Source: an uncultured Planctomycetales bacterium (GTDB lineage: Bacteria; Planctomycetota; Planctomycetia; Pirellulales; S012-138). Taken from it: a stretch of 32,774 bases of DNA. The stretch is taken from the NCBI GenBank assembly GCA_937982665.1, contig CALJLD010000247.1, positions 1 to 32,774 on the forward strand, in the 5' to 3' direction. The position numbers and the translations under genes are program-made. The notes under the pieces are model-generated. The model was not told the origin of the DNA, did not search any database, and was given only the letters and a program-made list of their open reading frames with translations. This document shows, one piece after another, positions 1 to 7,861 of this stretch. Numbering within the stretch: the stretch's first letter is position 1; each line of letters begins with the position of its first letter.

Positions 1-579
1 GCGATGATCGTTTTGGTTTGTGCGGGCTTCTTTCTCTTCAGCATGGTGTTCGGTCCCGCTCGTGGCATCTTGATGCGGTGGGCGCGGAGAGTCCAATTGA
101 ACCGCAGCATCGATCGCCAACACTTGTTGCGAGCGGTTTACGAAGTGCTGGACATTGCCGGGCAGGGCAACTCCGCAAAGGACCAGACCAGCGGGACATC
201 GTCAGCGTCCTTCACGGATGTTTGGGAAAGGCGGAGTTGGTCACCTCGCCGATTAAGGTCAGCGATTGCCCGCGCTGAACGCGATGGGCTTGTCGCCGAG
301 ACAAACGGTCGTCTCAGCCTGACGGAAGAAGGCATGCTCGAGGCGGCGAGGCTGACACGGCAACACCGCTTGTGGGAACTGTATTTGATCAATTATGCGG
401 AGATCGCGCCTAGCCGCGTGGATCACGATGCCGACGCGCTGGAGCACGTCTTAGAACCGCAGGTGGTTGCGCGGCTGGAAGCCTTGCTGGATCAAACCGC
501 CGAAGCCGTGCCGGACAGCCCTCACGAACTCACTCAATCTGGCCTTCACGCGGCCGTTGCGAGGGCGAATGGGCACTGA
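1..579 (+). CDS. Mn/Zn-type metal ABC transporter permease with C-terminal DtxR-like domain (5' partial)
   Basis: The frame is open to the left edge, so only the end of the protein is visible: roughly one last membrane helix (about residues 2-20), then a basic linker and a soluble winged-helix domain. The soluble part resembles DtxR/MntR/IdeR metalloregulators. It has a helix-turn-helix around SPRRLRSAIARAERDGLV, a wing, and then QHRLWELYL followed by VDHDADALEHVL, which lines up with the metal-binding dimerisation region of IdeR/MntR (His, Glu, then Asp/Glu...Glu-His). The stop overlaps the start of the next permease by 11 bp, so the two are translationally coupled and probably form a heterodimeric channel. 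The ATPase and solute-binding protein should lie upstream. Metal specificity (Mn, Zn or Fe) cannot be told from sequence. The fused domain may sense cytoplasmic metal and gate transport; that is inference. Confidence 0.85.
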   Translation, partial: AMIVLVCAGFFLFSMVFGPARGILMRWARRVQLNRSIDRQHLLRAVYEVLDIAGQGNSAKDQTSGTSSASFTDVWERRSWSPRRLRSAIARAERDGLVAETNGRLSLTEEGMLEAARLTRQHRLWELYLINYAEIAPSRVDHDADALEHVLEPQVVARLEALLDQTAEAVPDSPHELTQSGLHAAVARANGH

Positions 580-1903
580 GTTTCTCATCATGGCGAAGTG
601 GAACTGGGCTGTCGATGGCTGGACGGTTGCCGCGGCATCTTTGTGCGCGATCGCCGCGGCGTTGTTGGGCAACTTCCTGGTCTTGCGACGCATGAGCCTG
701 TTGGGAGACGCCATCAGCCACGCGGTTTTGCCGGGCTTGGCCGCGGCGTTCTTCGTGACTTCCAGTCGCAGCAGTTGGCCCATGTTCCTTGGCGCCGTGA
801 TTGTGGGCATCTTGACGGCGTTCTTCACGGAGTGGATTCACGGAACCGGCAAAGTTGACGAAGGCGCCTCGATGGGGGTTGTCTTTACATCGCTGTTTGC
901 TTTGGGGTTGGTGATGATCGTTCAGGCGGCGGATCACATTGATCTGGATCCTGGCTGCGTGCTGTACGGTCAGGCGGAATTCACGGCGCTACAAACGGTT
1001 GATATTGGTAGTTGGCGGTTGCCGCGCGCGGTTTTAACTTTGGGAACCGTTACGATCCTCAACGCGTTGTTTGTAATCTTGTTCTACAAGGAACTAAAGG
1101 TCAGCTCGTTTGATCCGTCGCTGGCGACGACCACCGGCTTCAACGCCACCTTGATGCACTACCTGTTGATGATTCTAGTTGCGGTGACCGCGGTCGCCAG
1201 TTTTGAGACCGTTGGCAATATCCTTGTTGTGGCGATGTTTGTTGTGCCGCCGGCGGCTGCATACATGCTCACGGACCGGCTGGGACGAATGATCGTACTC
1301 AGCGTGGTTCTGGCTGTTGCGTCGGCTGTGCTGGGGCACATGAGCGCTATCAGCGTGCCGGGGTGGTTTGGTTTCGGCTCCACGCATACCGCCGGGATGA
1401 TGGCGGTTGTCGCCGGATTGATCCTGCTGCTGGCTGTACTGTTTGCGCAGCGGCATGGCGTGGTGGTCAAATGGGTTCGGCGGCGCATTGTCGCCTGGTC
1501 CACGCTGGCGGATGACGTTGTCGGCTTGATGTATCGAATGGAAGAGCGCCAAAGCGATTTTGTTCCAACGACATCCGCAATTCGGGAACTGCTGTTTGCG
1601 GATCGTGTTTCGTTGGGGCTGGTTTTGCGCTGGTTGCGGTTTCGCGACGAGCTTGAGCTGGCTGGAAACAAGGTTCAGTTAACTACCCGCGGCCGCGAGC
1701 GAGCGCAGGACCTCGTCCGCTCACATCGCTTGTGGGAACAATACCTGGTCTCTCAGGCGGGTTTGGGCGAAGACCGCATTCATGACAAAGCGGAACTGCT
1801 TGAGCACTTCACCGATTCGCAGCTCCGCCAAAGGCTGGATGCCGAGACTAATGCGCCCGAGGTTGATCCGCACGGAACTCCTATCCCCAAGGAGCGTGAT
1901 TGA
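569..1903 (+). CDS. Metal ABC transporter permease (ABC-3 family) with C-terminal DtxR-like metal-sensing domain
   Basis: About 444 residues. The first ~300 form the multi-helix ABC-3 permease: an N-terminal segment LVLRRMSLLGDAISHAVLPG typical of TroC/TroD/ZnuB, followed by further hydrophobic helices. Residues ~315-444 are a DtxR/MntR-like winged helix plus dimerisation domain. Candidate metal ligands sit in SHRLWE (His386, Glu390) and IHDKAELLEHF (His405, Glu409, Glu412, His413); the region ends in DPHGTPIP, a signature of this regulator family. Start chosen at 569 because GAGGG lies 7 nt upstream and the gene overlaps the previous one by 11 bp. An in-frame ATG at 590 is an alternative, and an ORF extension to 467 is unlikely. 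Family function is secure; the sensor role of the fused domain is inferred. Confidence 0.9.
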   Translation: MGTEFLIMAKWNWAVDGWTVAAASLCAIAAALLGNFLVLRRMSLLGDAISHAVLPGLAAAFFVTSSRSSWPMFLGAVIVGILTAFFTEWIHGTGKVDEGASMGVVFTSLFALGLVMIVQAADHIDLDPGCVLYGQAEFTALQTVDIGSWRLPRAVLTLGTVTILNALFVILFYKELKVSSFDPSLATTTGFNATLMHYLLMILVAVTAVASFETVGNILVVAMFVVPPAAAYMLTDRLGRMIVLSVVLAVASAVLGHMSAISVPGWFGFGSTHTAGMMAVVAGLILLLAVLFAQRHGVVVKWVRRRIVAWSTLADDVVGLMYRMEERQSDFVPTTSAIRELLFADRVSLGLVLRWLRFRDELELAGNKVQLTTRGRERAQDLVRSHRLWEQYLVSQAGLGEDRIHDKAELLEHFTDSQLRQRLDAETNAPEVDPHGTPIPKERD

Positions 1904-1907
1904 CCGG

Positions 1908-1927
1908 GGCACAAAATGCTTTGTGCC
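1908..1927 (+). terminator. Stem-loop after the metal permease genes
   Basis: Perfect 8-bp inverted repeat GGCACAAA / TTTGTGCC with a 4-nt ATGC loop, five bases after the permease stop. No clear U-run follows (GAATAATTC), so it could be a weak terminator or a transcript-stabilising hairpin. The rest of the gap to 2143 holds a TTGACA at 2024-2029 without a convincing -10. Confidence 0.45.
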
Positions 1928-2142
1928 GAATAATTCAGCCGCATTCTGTAGCCAATTGCACGGCAAAACAGCTATGACACGGCCCACCTGTACGACCGTT
2001 GCAATCGGCCCCGGATTTGCCATTTGACACCGCATTTTGCGTGGTGGAATTGGACTGACTCGTCGATGTTGATTTCAAGATGTTCTTGGCAATGGATTTG
2101 CCGGACATCTCAAAGCGTTTCATGGAAGAAAGGAATCGGATC

Positions 2143-3129
2143 GTGACATTGCACTCTCTCAGCGCGCGCAATTCCGTTGGCATTCTCGGCGCAGTCGCAG
2201 TTCTGTTCGCAGGCTTGAACAACTCTGCCAACGCCGCCAACGAACTCCACAGTGGGAGGTTTGATTCCTGCTGCCGCGATACATGCTTCGATCCTTGCGA
2301 AGATGATGACGAGGAGGAATTGATCTGCTCGTTTGGGCCGTGTCCCTGCAAGCCACGCGGCACTCTGTTTCAGTGGAGCTACGGGACCAGCTTTTCCGGC
2401 GGGCCAAACCGGGATGAGCCGCTTGTGACGGACCGTCCCGACTTCACGGAAGCCGCTTCGACGGTGGGACTTGGTGTCGCCCAAATTGAAATGGGCTACA
2501 CCTACACGTTCGATAACGATGGAACGACCGCGACGAAGTCCCATGGCTACCCGGAAACTCTGTTGCGATACGGCATCTTGGCCGAATGGCTGGAATTGCG
2601 GATCTTCTGGAACTACGCAATTGAAGAAGTTGGCCAGACGCGAATGTCCGGGGCGAACGATCTCTACCTTGGGTTCAAGATTGGATTGACGCCGCAGGAA
2701 GGCATTCTGCCGGAGATGGCTCTCATTCCGCAGATGAACGTGCCAACGGGTGCGCGCAAGTTCACCGCGAATGAAGTCCTGCCTGGAGCGAATTTGAATT
2801 ACGCCTGGGAGATCAATGACACTTGGGCGACCGGCGGCAGCACACAATTCAATCGTGTGATCGATGACATTACGCTCAACAGTTATACCGAATGGGCTCA
2901 GTCGTGGACGGTTGTGTACGCGTTCACGGATTGTTTCAGTGCCTACAACGAATGGTACGCATTCTTCCCGCACAGCGCGGACACTGCCCGGCCGGAACAC
3001 TATTACAACGGCGGCTTTGCCGTGCTGCTCAGTAACGATGTGCAGTGGGACATCCGCGCAGGCTTGGGCTTGAATGACGCCGCGGACGATTACTTTGTCG
3101 GGACGGGATTATCGATTCGGTATCGATAG
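2143..3129 (+). CDS. Secreted outer-membrane-type protein (Phenol_MetA_deg/transporter-like beta-barrel) with Cys-rich N-terminus
   Basis: I chose the GTG at 2143 as start because AAGGA lies 8 nt upstream and it gives a clean signal peptide ending near Ala-Asn-Ala (residue ~31). ATG codons at 2122 and 2080 are in frame but lack a ribosome site. The mature N-terminus is unusual: about seven cysteines (SCCRDTCFDPC ... ICSFGPCPC) flank an acidic stretch. The rest starts with DRPDFTEAASTVGLG and alternates short amphipathic strands with aromatic girdles, ending in YR, as in the beta-barrel family annotated as transporter or Phenol_MetA_deg. It follows the metal permease genes on the same strand, so a role at the cell surface in metal handling is possible but not shown. 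Alternative: a structural porin of unknown cargo. Confidence 0.7.
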   Translation: MTLHSLSARNSVGILGAVAVLFAGLNNSANAANELHSGRFDSCCRDTCFDPCEDDDEEELICSFGPCPCKPRGTLFQWSYGTSFSGGPNRDEPLVTDRPDFTEAASTVGLGVAQIEMGYTYTFDNDGTTATKSHGYPETLLRYGILAEWLELRIFWNYAIEEVGQTRMSGANDLYLGFKIGLTPQEGILPEMALIPQMNVPTGARKFTANEVLPGANLNYAWEINDTWATGGSTQFNRVIDDITLNSYTEWAQSWTVVYAFTDCFSAYNEWYAFFPHSADTARPEHYYNGGFAVLLSNDVQWDIRAGLGLNDAADDYFVGTGLSIRYR

Positions 3130-3156
3130 CAGCCCGAGGAAAATAGCCGACAGCCA

Positions 3157-4062
3157 TCAATAGGTGAGCAGCAACCGGTCGGCGACGACTTCGCGCGCCA
3201 AGGACTGCCCTTCCATTTGGAAGCGGCGGAGCATGGATCGTCCGCAGTTGACCGTGGCTTCCCTGGCGAAGAGTCCGTTGGGGATGGGAAGTTCGCAAGC
3301 AAGAGTCCCCGAACGCTTGCTGCCATCAATGCTCAGCGCTATATAGACGCCACGCTGTTTGCAACTTGCGATGGAATCGAAAAGTCGTTCCAGGCTGAAC
3401 GCTTGCGCGCCGTAAAGGATCTGCTGCGAATGTTGATACGGCGGATCGCAATACACCAGATCTCCTGGCTCCGTACGCCGCATGGCTGCCTCAAAGTCCA
3501 TCACCGAGAATTCGGCACCGTGAGTTCGTTCGTGCCAAACATCAACGCGATGCGCGAAATTGGCCGGCGAGATCGGCTCGTGGGCGCCGCACGGCGTGGA
3601 CATGTGGCCGTCCTTTTTACGAAAGCGCACCACGCCTCCGTAGCAAGCCCGGCATAGAAATAGTAGATCGGCCGCGTTCGGCTGCGCATTGTACGAGGCT
3701 TTGATCGCATCGTATGCGGCAACCTTGCCTTGCTGCTGTGTCTGCTCCAGGCGATCTCGATACCAGACTTTGAGTTGTTGCGGATCGTCACGAAGGGTTC
3801 GCCAAATCTCCACCAGCGGCGCAAAAACGTCGGAAGCAAACGCACGTTCGGGGGCCAAGCTGCCAAGCACGGCTCCACTGCCCAAGAACGGCTCGTGGTA
3901 TGCGCCAAACTCACGTGGAAAATGCGAGATGATCTCGGCCGCAAAACGTTGTTTATTGCCGATCCATTTCAGCAACTGCAACTTAAACGGCCGTTGCTCG
4001 GCACTGCGGTTTGATTCTTGCGAGTCTTCCGCTCGATGCCTGGTCTTCGTTTGAACTGCCAT
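3157..4062 (-). CDS. DNA adenine methyltransferase, D12/Dam class, without a partner nuclease
   Basis: About 301 residues. Motifs in Dam-class order: LKWIGNKQRF (residues 31-40), the AdoMet-binding EPFLGSGAV (57-65), an acidic motif II Asp at 78, and the catalytic DPPY at 205-208. The CYGGVVRFRKKDG...P.G segment is typical of the target-recognition half. It should transfer a methyl group to N6 of adenine at a short DNA site that cannot be predicted here. The ATG at 4062 has GGAAG about 6 nt upstream; an in-frame ATG at 4074 and a TTG at 4086 are alternatives. It is the last gene of a possible minus-strand run (RNA methyltransferase, TPR protein, this gene). No restriction endonuclease is adjacent, so it may be a solitary regulatory or maintenance methylase. 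Confidence 0.88.
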   Translation of the reverse strand: MAVQTKTRHRAEDSQESNRSAEQRPFKLQLLKWIGNKQRFAAEIISHFPREFGAYHEPFLGSGAVLGSLAPERAFASDVFAPLVEIWRTLRDDPQQLKVWYRDRLEQTQQQGKVAAYDAIKASYNAQPNAADLLFLCRACYGGVVRFRKKDGHMSTPCGAHEPISPANFAHRVDVWHERTHGAEFSVMDFEAAMRRTEPGDLVYCDPPYQHSQQILYGAQAFSLERLFDSIASCKQRGVYIALSIDGSKRSGTLACELPIPNGLFAREATVNCGRSMLRRFQMEGQSLAREVVADRLLLTY

Positions 4063-4104
4063 CTTCGCTTCCATTCGAATTCGCAAATCAACACAATCCT
4101 ACAG

Positions 4105-4995
4105 CTACTCGGCGATGCTATGATCGCGCGAGCTTGCCGTGTCATTCGGCGTCTTACTTTCGGCGCTTTCGTCTTGCGGTTGCTGTTGATCTCGCGAAGT
4201 TGGTTGGGTATCTGGTAGCGAGTGGGAACTCCCGTTCGCCCGCTTGCCATGCCGGAACAGCCACCACCAGGATTTGAGTGCCCAATGCCGATTGCGACGA
4301 CGCTGAAAGGGCGGAGCATGCTTCAACGTTGCGTTGACGTTGCGGATGTGTCCCGCGGCAGCGTTCCAATCGCCGGTTTCCGCCAGCATGATTCCATAGG
4401 AATAACTGGCTTCCGCGTGCCCCGGATAGAATTTCAACATCGTGTCAAAGACTTCGGCCGCGCGCTCATGGTTGCCCAAGTGGCTGTGAGTTTGAGCAAG
4501 CCGCAGGTAAGCCATGCCGTAGTCATAGTCCGGCTTTTCTGCATGCACGGCCTCCAGCAGTTCTTTCGCCGCTGCAAAGTCGCTCGCATGGAAACGACAC
4601 AGCCCTGTCTTGTATCGTGCCTCCAGTGATTCGGGCTCTCGCTCTAAAGCTCTGGCAAACCAGGGTTCCGCCTTCGCGTATCGAGCGGCGTGCAAATACA
4701 CGTTGCCCAACTGAACCATGTGATGCGGTTTGTCCAGGGTATCGATCTTGCGACGCAAGTCCGCCGTTTCTCCTCCGCGAAGCCGCTGCCAGAGCGACTT
4801 GGCTTCGTTGGAAAGAGAGGGAAACAAACCCGGCGCCATCAAGAACATCACCAGGAAGATTGGCACAAGCACATACACGGCGACGTTGAAGGCCCAACCG
4901 AGTGCGGCTTGCAGCGCAGGCGGCAGCCAACCGCTCCCCAACAGGAACGCGGTCGCAAGCAAGATCAACCCAAAGACAAGCAGCCACCTCAACAT
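4105..4995 (-). CDS. Membrane-anchored tetratricopeptide-repeat protein
   Basis: 296 residues. Two hydrophobic segments near the N-terminus (about residues 3-24 and 33-57) are followed by about four TPR units (MVQLGNVYLHAARYAKAEPWFARAL, LEARYKTGLCRFHASDFAAAKELL, GMAYLRLAQTHSHLGNHERAAEVF, AEASYSYGIMLAETGDWNAAAGH in overlapping pieces). The C-terminal tail is hydrophilic, rich in Gln/Ser/Asp and probably disordered. TPRs usually bind partner proteins; no partner is evident. It lies 73 bp downstream of the RNA methyltransferase and 42 bp upstream of the Dam-like gene on the same strand, so co-transcription is plausible. No specific function can be assigned. Confidence 0.85.
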   Translation of the reverse strand: MLRWLLVFGLILLATAFLLGSGWLPPALQAALGWAFNVAVYVLVPIFLVMFLMAPGLFPSLSNEAKSLWQRLRGGETADLRRKIDTLDKPHHMVQLGNVYLHAARYAKAEPWFARALEREPESLEARYKTGLCRFHASDFAAAKELLEAVHAEKPDYDYGMAYLRLAQTHSHLGNHERAAEVFDTMLKFYPGHAEASYSYGIMLAETGDWNAAAGHIRNVNATLKHAPPFQRRRNRHWALKSWWWLFRHGKRANGSSHSLPDTQPTSRDQQQPQDESAESKTPNDTASSRDHSIAE

Positions 4996-5068
4996 GCCGC
5001 AAGTATAGCCCTACGCGGCAATCGTGACGATCCTGCGATGTGTCAGTGTGGCGATTTCGCTCCGGGAT

Positions 5069-5614
5069 TCATCCTGTAGGGTATTGTCGGCAATACTCAT
5101 ACAAGGCCATCGCCGTGGCATTGGCCACATTCAAACTGTGCGGCATGCCGTAGATCGGGATCTCCACGACATCATCCAACATGGCGAGAGCCTCGTCAGA
5201 GAGTCCTTGCCGTTCGTTGCCGATAACGAGCGCGGTCTTGCGCTCAAACGCATACGTTGTCAGGTAAACGGAGTTGTTCGTTTGTTCCAATCCGACAATA
5301 CGAAATCCTTGCTCGCGAAGATCTTTCAACACCGGGGGCATCGATCTCCGGCAAACAAGCTCTACGCTTTCCGCTCCGTCGCGAGCCACGCGAACAACCA
5401 CCTTGGGATTGCCGCAGGCGATCACGCGCGAGATACCGCAACAACCTGCCGTGCGGATCATGTTGGAAAGATTGACATTGCTTCGCATGGGAGGGCAGAC
5501 CAGAACAAGTTCGCGCGGCCGGCTCAAAGTTGTGGGTGGCTTATGCCGCAGATGTTCCGGCGAGTTTCGCTCAGGCAAGTCGTCGTCTCGATTTGGCTGG
5601 GATTTTCCGGTCAC
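5069..5614 (-). CDS. SpoU/TrmH-family RNA 2'-O-methyltransferase
   Basis: 181 residues, close to the small TrmL-like members of the SPOUT family. The three family motifs are visible: NVNLSNMIRTAG (motif 1, Asn and Arg), ALVIGNERQGLS (motif 2) and IPIYGMPHSLNVANATAMALYEY (motif 3, the AdoMet-binding knot with Ser-Leu-Asn). It should methylate a ribose 2'-OH on tRNA or rRNA; the target cannot be told. The N-terminal ~30 residues are charged and not conserved, and the start is a GTG without an obvious ribosome site, so the true start could be slightly downstream. It begins a minus-strand run with the TPR and Dam-like genes. Confidence 0.9.
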   Translation of the reverse strand: MTGKSQPNRDDDLPERNSPEHLRHKPPTTLSRPRELVLVCPPMRSNVNLSNMIRTAGCCGISRVIACGNPKVVVRVARDGAESVELVCRRSMPPVLKDLREQGFRIVGLEQTNNSVYLTTYAFERKTALVIGNERQGLSDEALAMLDDVVEIPIYGMPHSLNVANATAMALYEYCRQYPTG

Positions 5615-5726
5615 AACTGGTAGCAGTGGGGTTAAATCTGTCGCGAAAATCCAATTTGTTGCGAGATGCTAAGGCATCAGCGATGATGGTGGCGTTACCG
5701 GTAGCTTATGACAGGAGGGCAAGTCT

Positions 5727-6503
5727 ATGCACGCCATTTCCGTAGTTTGGCATTTTCGGCGTGAATTGTTCTTATTCGCTTGCGTGCTTTGCATAACAAC
5801 GTTGCCTGGCGTTGCGGCTGGATGGCAAGGTGTCAGCGATGCCGCAACCAGGCGAAAGCCGCAAGGCAATCAGGACGTGCTTCGCGACGATTTCGATAAA
5901 GCGCTAAGCCTAGACTGGGAAGTCGTTCGCGAGAACAAGAAGAATGTGTCATTGAAGGACTACCCAGGCGAACTCCTGATCGTCACGGAACGGGGCAGTA
6001 TCTATGAGGATCAAGACAAAGACCGCAATGCGCCCGGCGGTCGAGCCAAGAATCTGCACTTGATTGAGAACCCTCTCGAAGATGATGCCGATTGGCAACT
6101 CACAACTTGTCTGGTTGGATTTGCCGCGGTCGCTCAGGACAATCAAGCAGGAATCTTGGTTTACGAAGATGATGAGAATTATGTGAAATGCGTGGTTCAA
6201 TTCTCCTCGCGTTCTGGGAAGTATCTACGACTGGCCGCGGAAAAAGACATGGTCTACACCCGGGCCGGTGGCGCGATTGATGCACAGCAGGAAAACGTTT
6301 GGATACGACTCACGCGCGAAGGCGAGTCCTATTCGGCATCTGTAAGCTATGACGGGGAAAAGTTCGCTGAGTTTGGTCAGGTCGAATGGGATCGCTCGCC
6401 CAAGCGATTTGGCCTGATCGCGAAGAATGGCGGCAAGATCAATGCGCCATCGGTCGAAGCTCGTTTCGATTTCTTTGAGTTCCAATCAATCGCGCAGGAC
6501 TAG
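5727..6503 (+). CDS. Secreted concanavalin-A-like (GH43-C2/DUF1349-like) domain protein, first tandem paralogue
   Basis: 258 residues. A strong AGGAGGG ribosome site lies 8 nt before the ATG. A signal peptide (hydrophobic residues ~10-32) precedes one beta-sandwich domain that begins DDFDKALSLDWEVVREN and contains PGELLIVTERGSI, ADWQLTTCLVGF, QAGILVYEDDENYVK and RFGLIAKNGG. This order matches the beta-xylosidase C-terminal / DUF1349 lectin-like fold, which by itself is non-catalytic and usually binds carbohydrate. No catalytic glycosidase domain is attached. The next gene is a clear paralogue 26 bp downstream. Probably a cell-surface or exported glycan-binding protein; the function is inferred from fold only. 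Confidence 0.75.
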   Translation: MHAISVVWHFRRELFLFACVLCITTLPGVAAGWQGVSDAATRRKPQGNQDVLRDDFDKALSLDWEVVRENKKNVSLKDYPGELLIVTERGSIYEDQDKDRNAPGGRAKNLHLIENPLEDDADWQLTTCLVGFAAVAQDNQAGILVYEDDENYVKCVVQFSSRSGKYLRLAAEKDMVYTRAGGAIDAQQENVWIRLTREGESYSASVSYDGEKFAEFGQVEWDRSPKRFGLIAKNGGKINAPSVEARFDFFEFQSIAQD

Positions 6504-6529
6504 CCTCGCATTTTAAAGGGGAGATACGC

Positions 6530-7342
6530 ATGAGTCTGGCAAGCACTCAGACAAAATTCTCTAAAGGTGGCCTTTGGGCAGCATTTGTCCTAGTCGCACT
6601 GTTTCTCGGGGTAACAATGAATGGCGACGATGCCTTTGCGTTGAATGCCTTTGCATTGCAGGATGCCGCACAGGCAGATGCACAAGATGCGGAACAGAAG
6701 AAATCTGTCTACCGGGACGATTTCGATCGCGAATTGACCCTGGACTGGGAGATCATCCGCGAGAACGAGAAGAACTCGTCGCTAAAGGACTATCCCGGCG
6801 AACTTCTCATCGTCACGGAACGCGGCAGCATCTGGGAAGATCAAGACAATGATGTCAATGCGCCGGGAGGTCGCGTCAAGAATCTCTACGTGTTTGAGAA
6901 CAAGTTCGAGGAAGATGGCGATTGGCAAATCACGACAAGGCTAAACGGCTTCCAGCCGATCGCGGCTTCTCACCAGGCGGGTTTGATTATCTACGAGGAT
7001 GACGAGAACTACTTGAAGTTTTGCGTGCAGTATTCAGCTCGCTCCGGTCTGACACTGGCTTTCAATCGCGAGACGAACGCTGTTGCGGAGATTAACCATG
7101 ACAGGCTGAATGCCGCGCCGGAGGTCGTGTGGCTGCGCGTGGCGCGGCGTGGCGACAAGTATGTTGCCATGTTGAGCACAAGCGGCGGCGAGTTTCAGGA
7201 GATCAGAACTTTGGCCTGGAACGGCAAACCCAAGAAGGTTGGGCTGATCGCAAAGAACGGAGGCTACATTAACGCTCCTTCGATTGAAGCTCGCTTCGAC
7301 TACTTCGAACTGAAGCAGATTGGTGAAGAAGCGGACAACTAG
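6530..7342 (+). CDS. Secreted concanavalin-A-like domain protein, second tandem paralogue
   Basis: 270 residues. AGGGGAG lies about 8 nt before the ATG. The signal peptide and an Ala/Asp/Gln-rich linker are followed by DDFDRELTLDWEIIREN, PGELLIVTERGSIWEDQD, DWQITTRLNGF, QAGLIIYEDDENYLK and KVGLIAKNGGYINAPSIEARFDYFEL. Every landmark of the upstream gene is kept, so the two arose by tandem duplication. The N-termini and the loops after the DDENY motif are the most divergent, which hints at different ligands. They are probably co-transcribed and end at the shared terminator at 7365. Confidence 0.75.
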   Translation: MSLASTQTKFSKGGLWAAFVLVALFLGVTMNGDDAFALNAFALQDAAQADAQDAEQKKSVYRDDFDRELTLDWEIIRENEKNSSLKDYPGELLIVTERGSIWEDQDNDVNAPGGRVKNLYVFENKFEEDGDWQITTRLNGFQPIAASHQAGLIIYEDDENYLKFCVQYSARSGLTLAFNRETNAVAEINHDRLNAAPEVVWLRVARRGDKYVAMLSTSGGEFQEIRTLAWNGKPKKVGLIAKNGGYINAPSIEARFDYFELKQIGEEADN

Positions 7343-7364
7343 ACTACACGCCATGAATAAGAAA

Positions 7365-7394
7365 ACGGCCGCGCGACGGATGTCGCACGGCCGT
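7365..7394. terminator. Bidirectional rho-independent terminator
   Basis: ACGGCCG, one mismatch, GCGAC, a GGAT loop, GTCGC, one mismatch, CGGCCGT: 12 paired positions. It is followed on the plus strand by TTCTTCTT, and on the minus strand by a run of T from GAAAA. It sits between convergent genes ending at 7342 and 7430. Confidence 0.8.
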
Positions 7395-7429
7395 TCTTCT
7401 TGATTCTCGCGCGAGACAATGCGTCTCGA

Positions 7430-7819
7430 TTACCAAGGGCCTCGGACGTAATAGACGCCAAGTTGGCGTGTGTCCCAGGGCCAGTGCGGCGTTTGATGGT
7501 ACGGACCGCCCCAGTAGCCGTAGCCGTAGCTAGGACCAGAGAACTGAGCGTAGTTCGGAACGACTTGCGTGGCGCCAACTCCCCAGCCGTAGATCGTCTG
7601 GTATTGGGCGTTCGGCGGAATCACCAGCGGCATCGGACGACCCCAGGCCGTTTTCGAATAACCCGCGTGCCATTGACCATTCCATGGGTAGTCAACATAA
7701 CCCCAGGGGTTGCCGGAGTAGTAACCACCGGAAACTGCATAGTCCTGGGCGAAGCTCTCTGTGGCCATCGCCGAGGAAATCAGACCGCAAGCGGCCAAGA
7801 CCAGCGCCATCCGCTTCAT
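7430..7819 (-). CDS. Small secreted Gly/Tyr/Trp/Pro-rich protein
   Basis: 129 residues with a good ribosome site (AAAGGAC) before the ATG. The signal peptide ends near ESFAQ (residue ~25). The mature part is dominated by Tyr, Gly, Trp and Pro (for example SGGYYSGNPWGYVDYPWNG and SYGYGYWGGPY), with no cysteine and few charges. I do not recognise a family. The composition suggests an extracellular, possibly structural or matrix, protein. It sits 42 bp downstream of another small aromatic-rich secreted protein on the same strand; the two may form a unit. Confidence 0.7.
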   Translation of the reverse strand: MKRMALVLAACGLISSAMATESFAQDYAVSGGYYSGNPWGYVDYPWNGQWHAGYSKTAWGRPMPLVIPPNAQYQTIYGWGVGATQVVPNYAQFSGPSYGYGYWGGPYHQTPHWPWDTRQLGVYYVRGPW

Positions 7820-7861
7820 CGTTTGTCCTTTCGTGTTGTGCTCTTTGCGCTTCCGCTCGCT

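Noticed and set aside
2024..2052. Perfect TTGACA upstream of the 2143 gene as a promoter
   Set aside because: No -10-like hexamer at 16-18 nt; only half a promoter.
2110..3000. 296-codon minus-strand frame
   Set aside because: Antisense to the secreted outer-membrane-type protein and without family signature.
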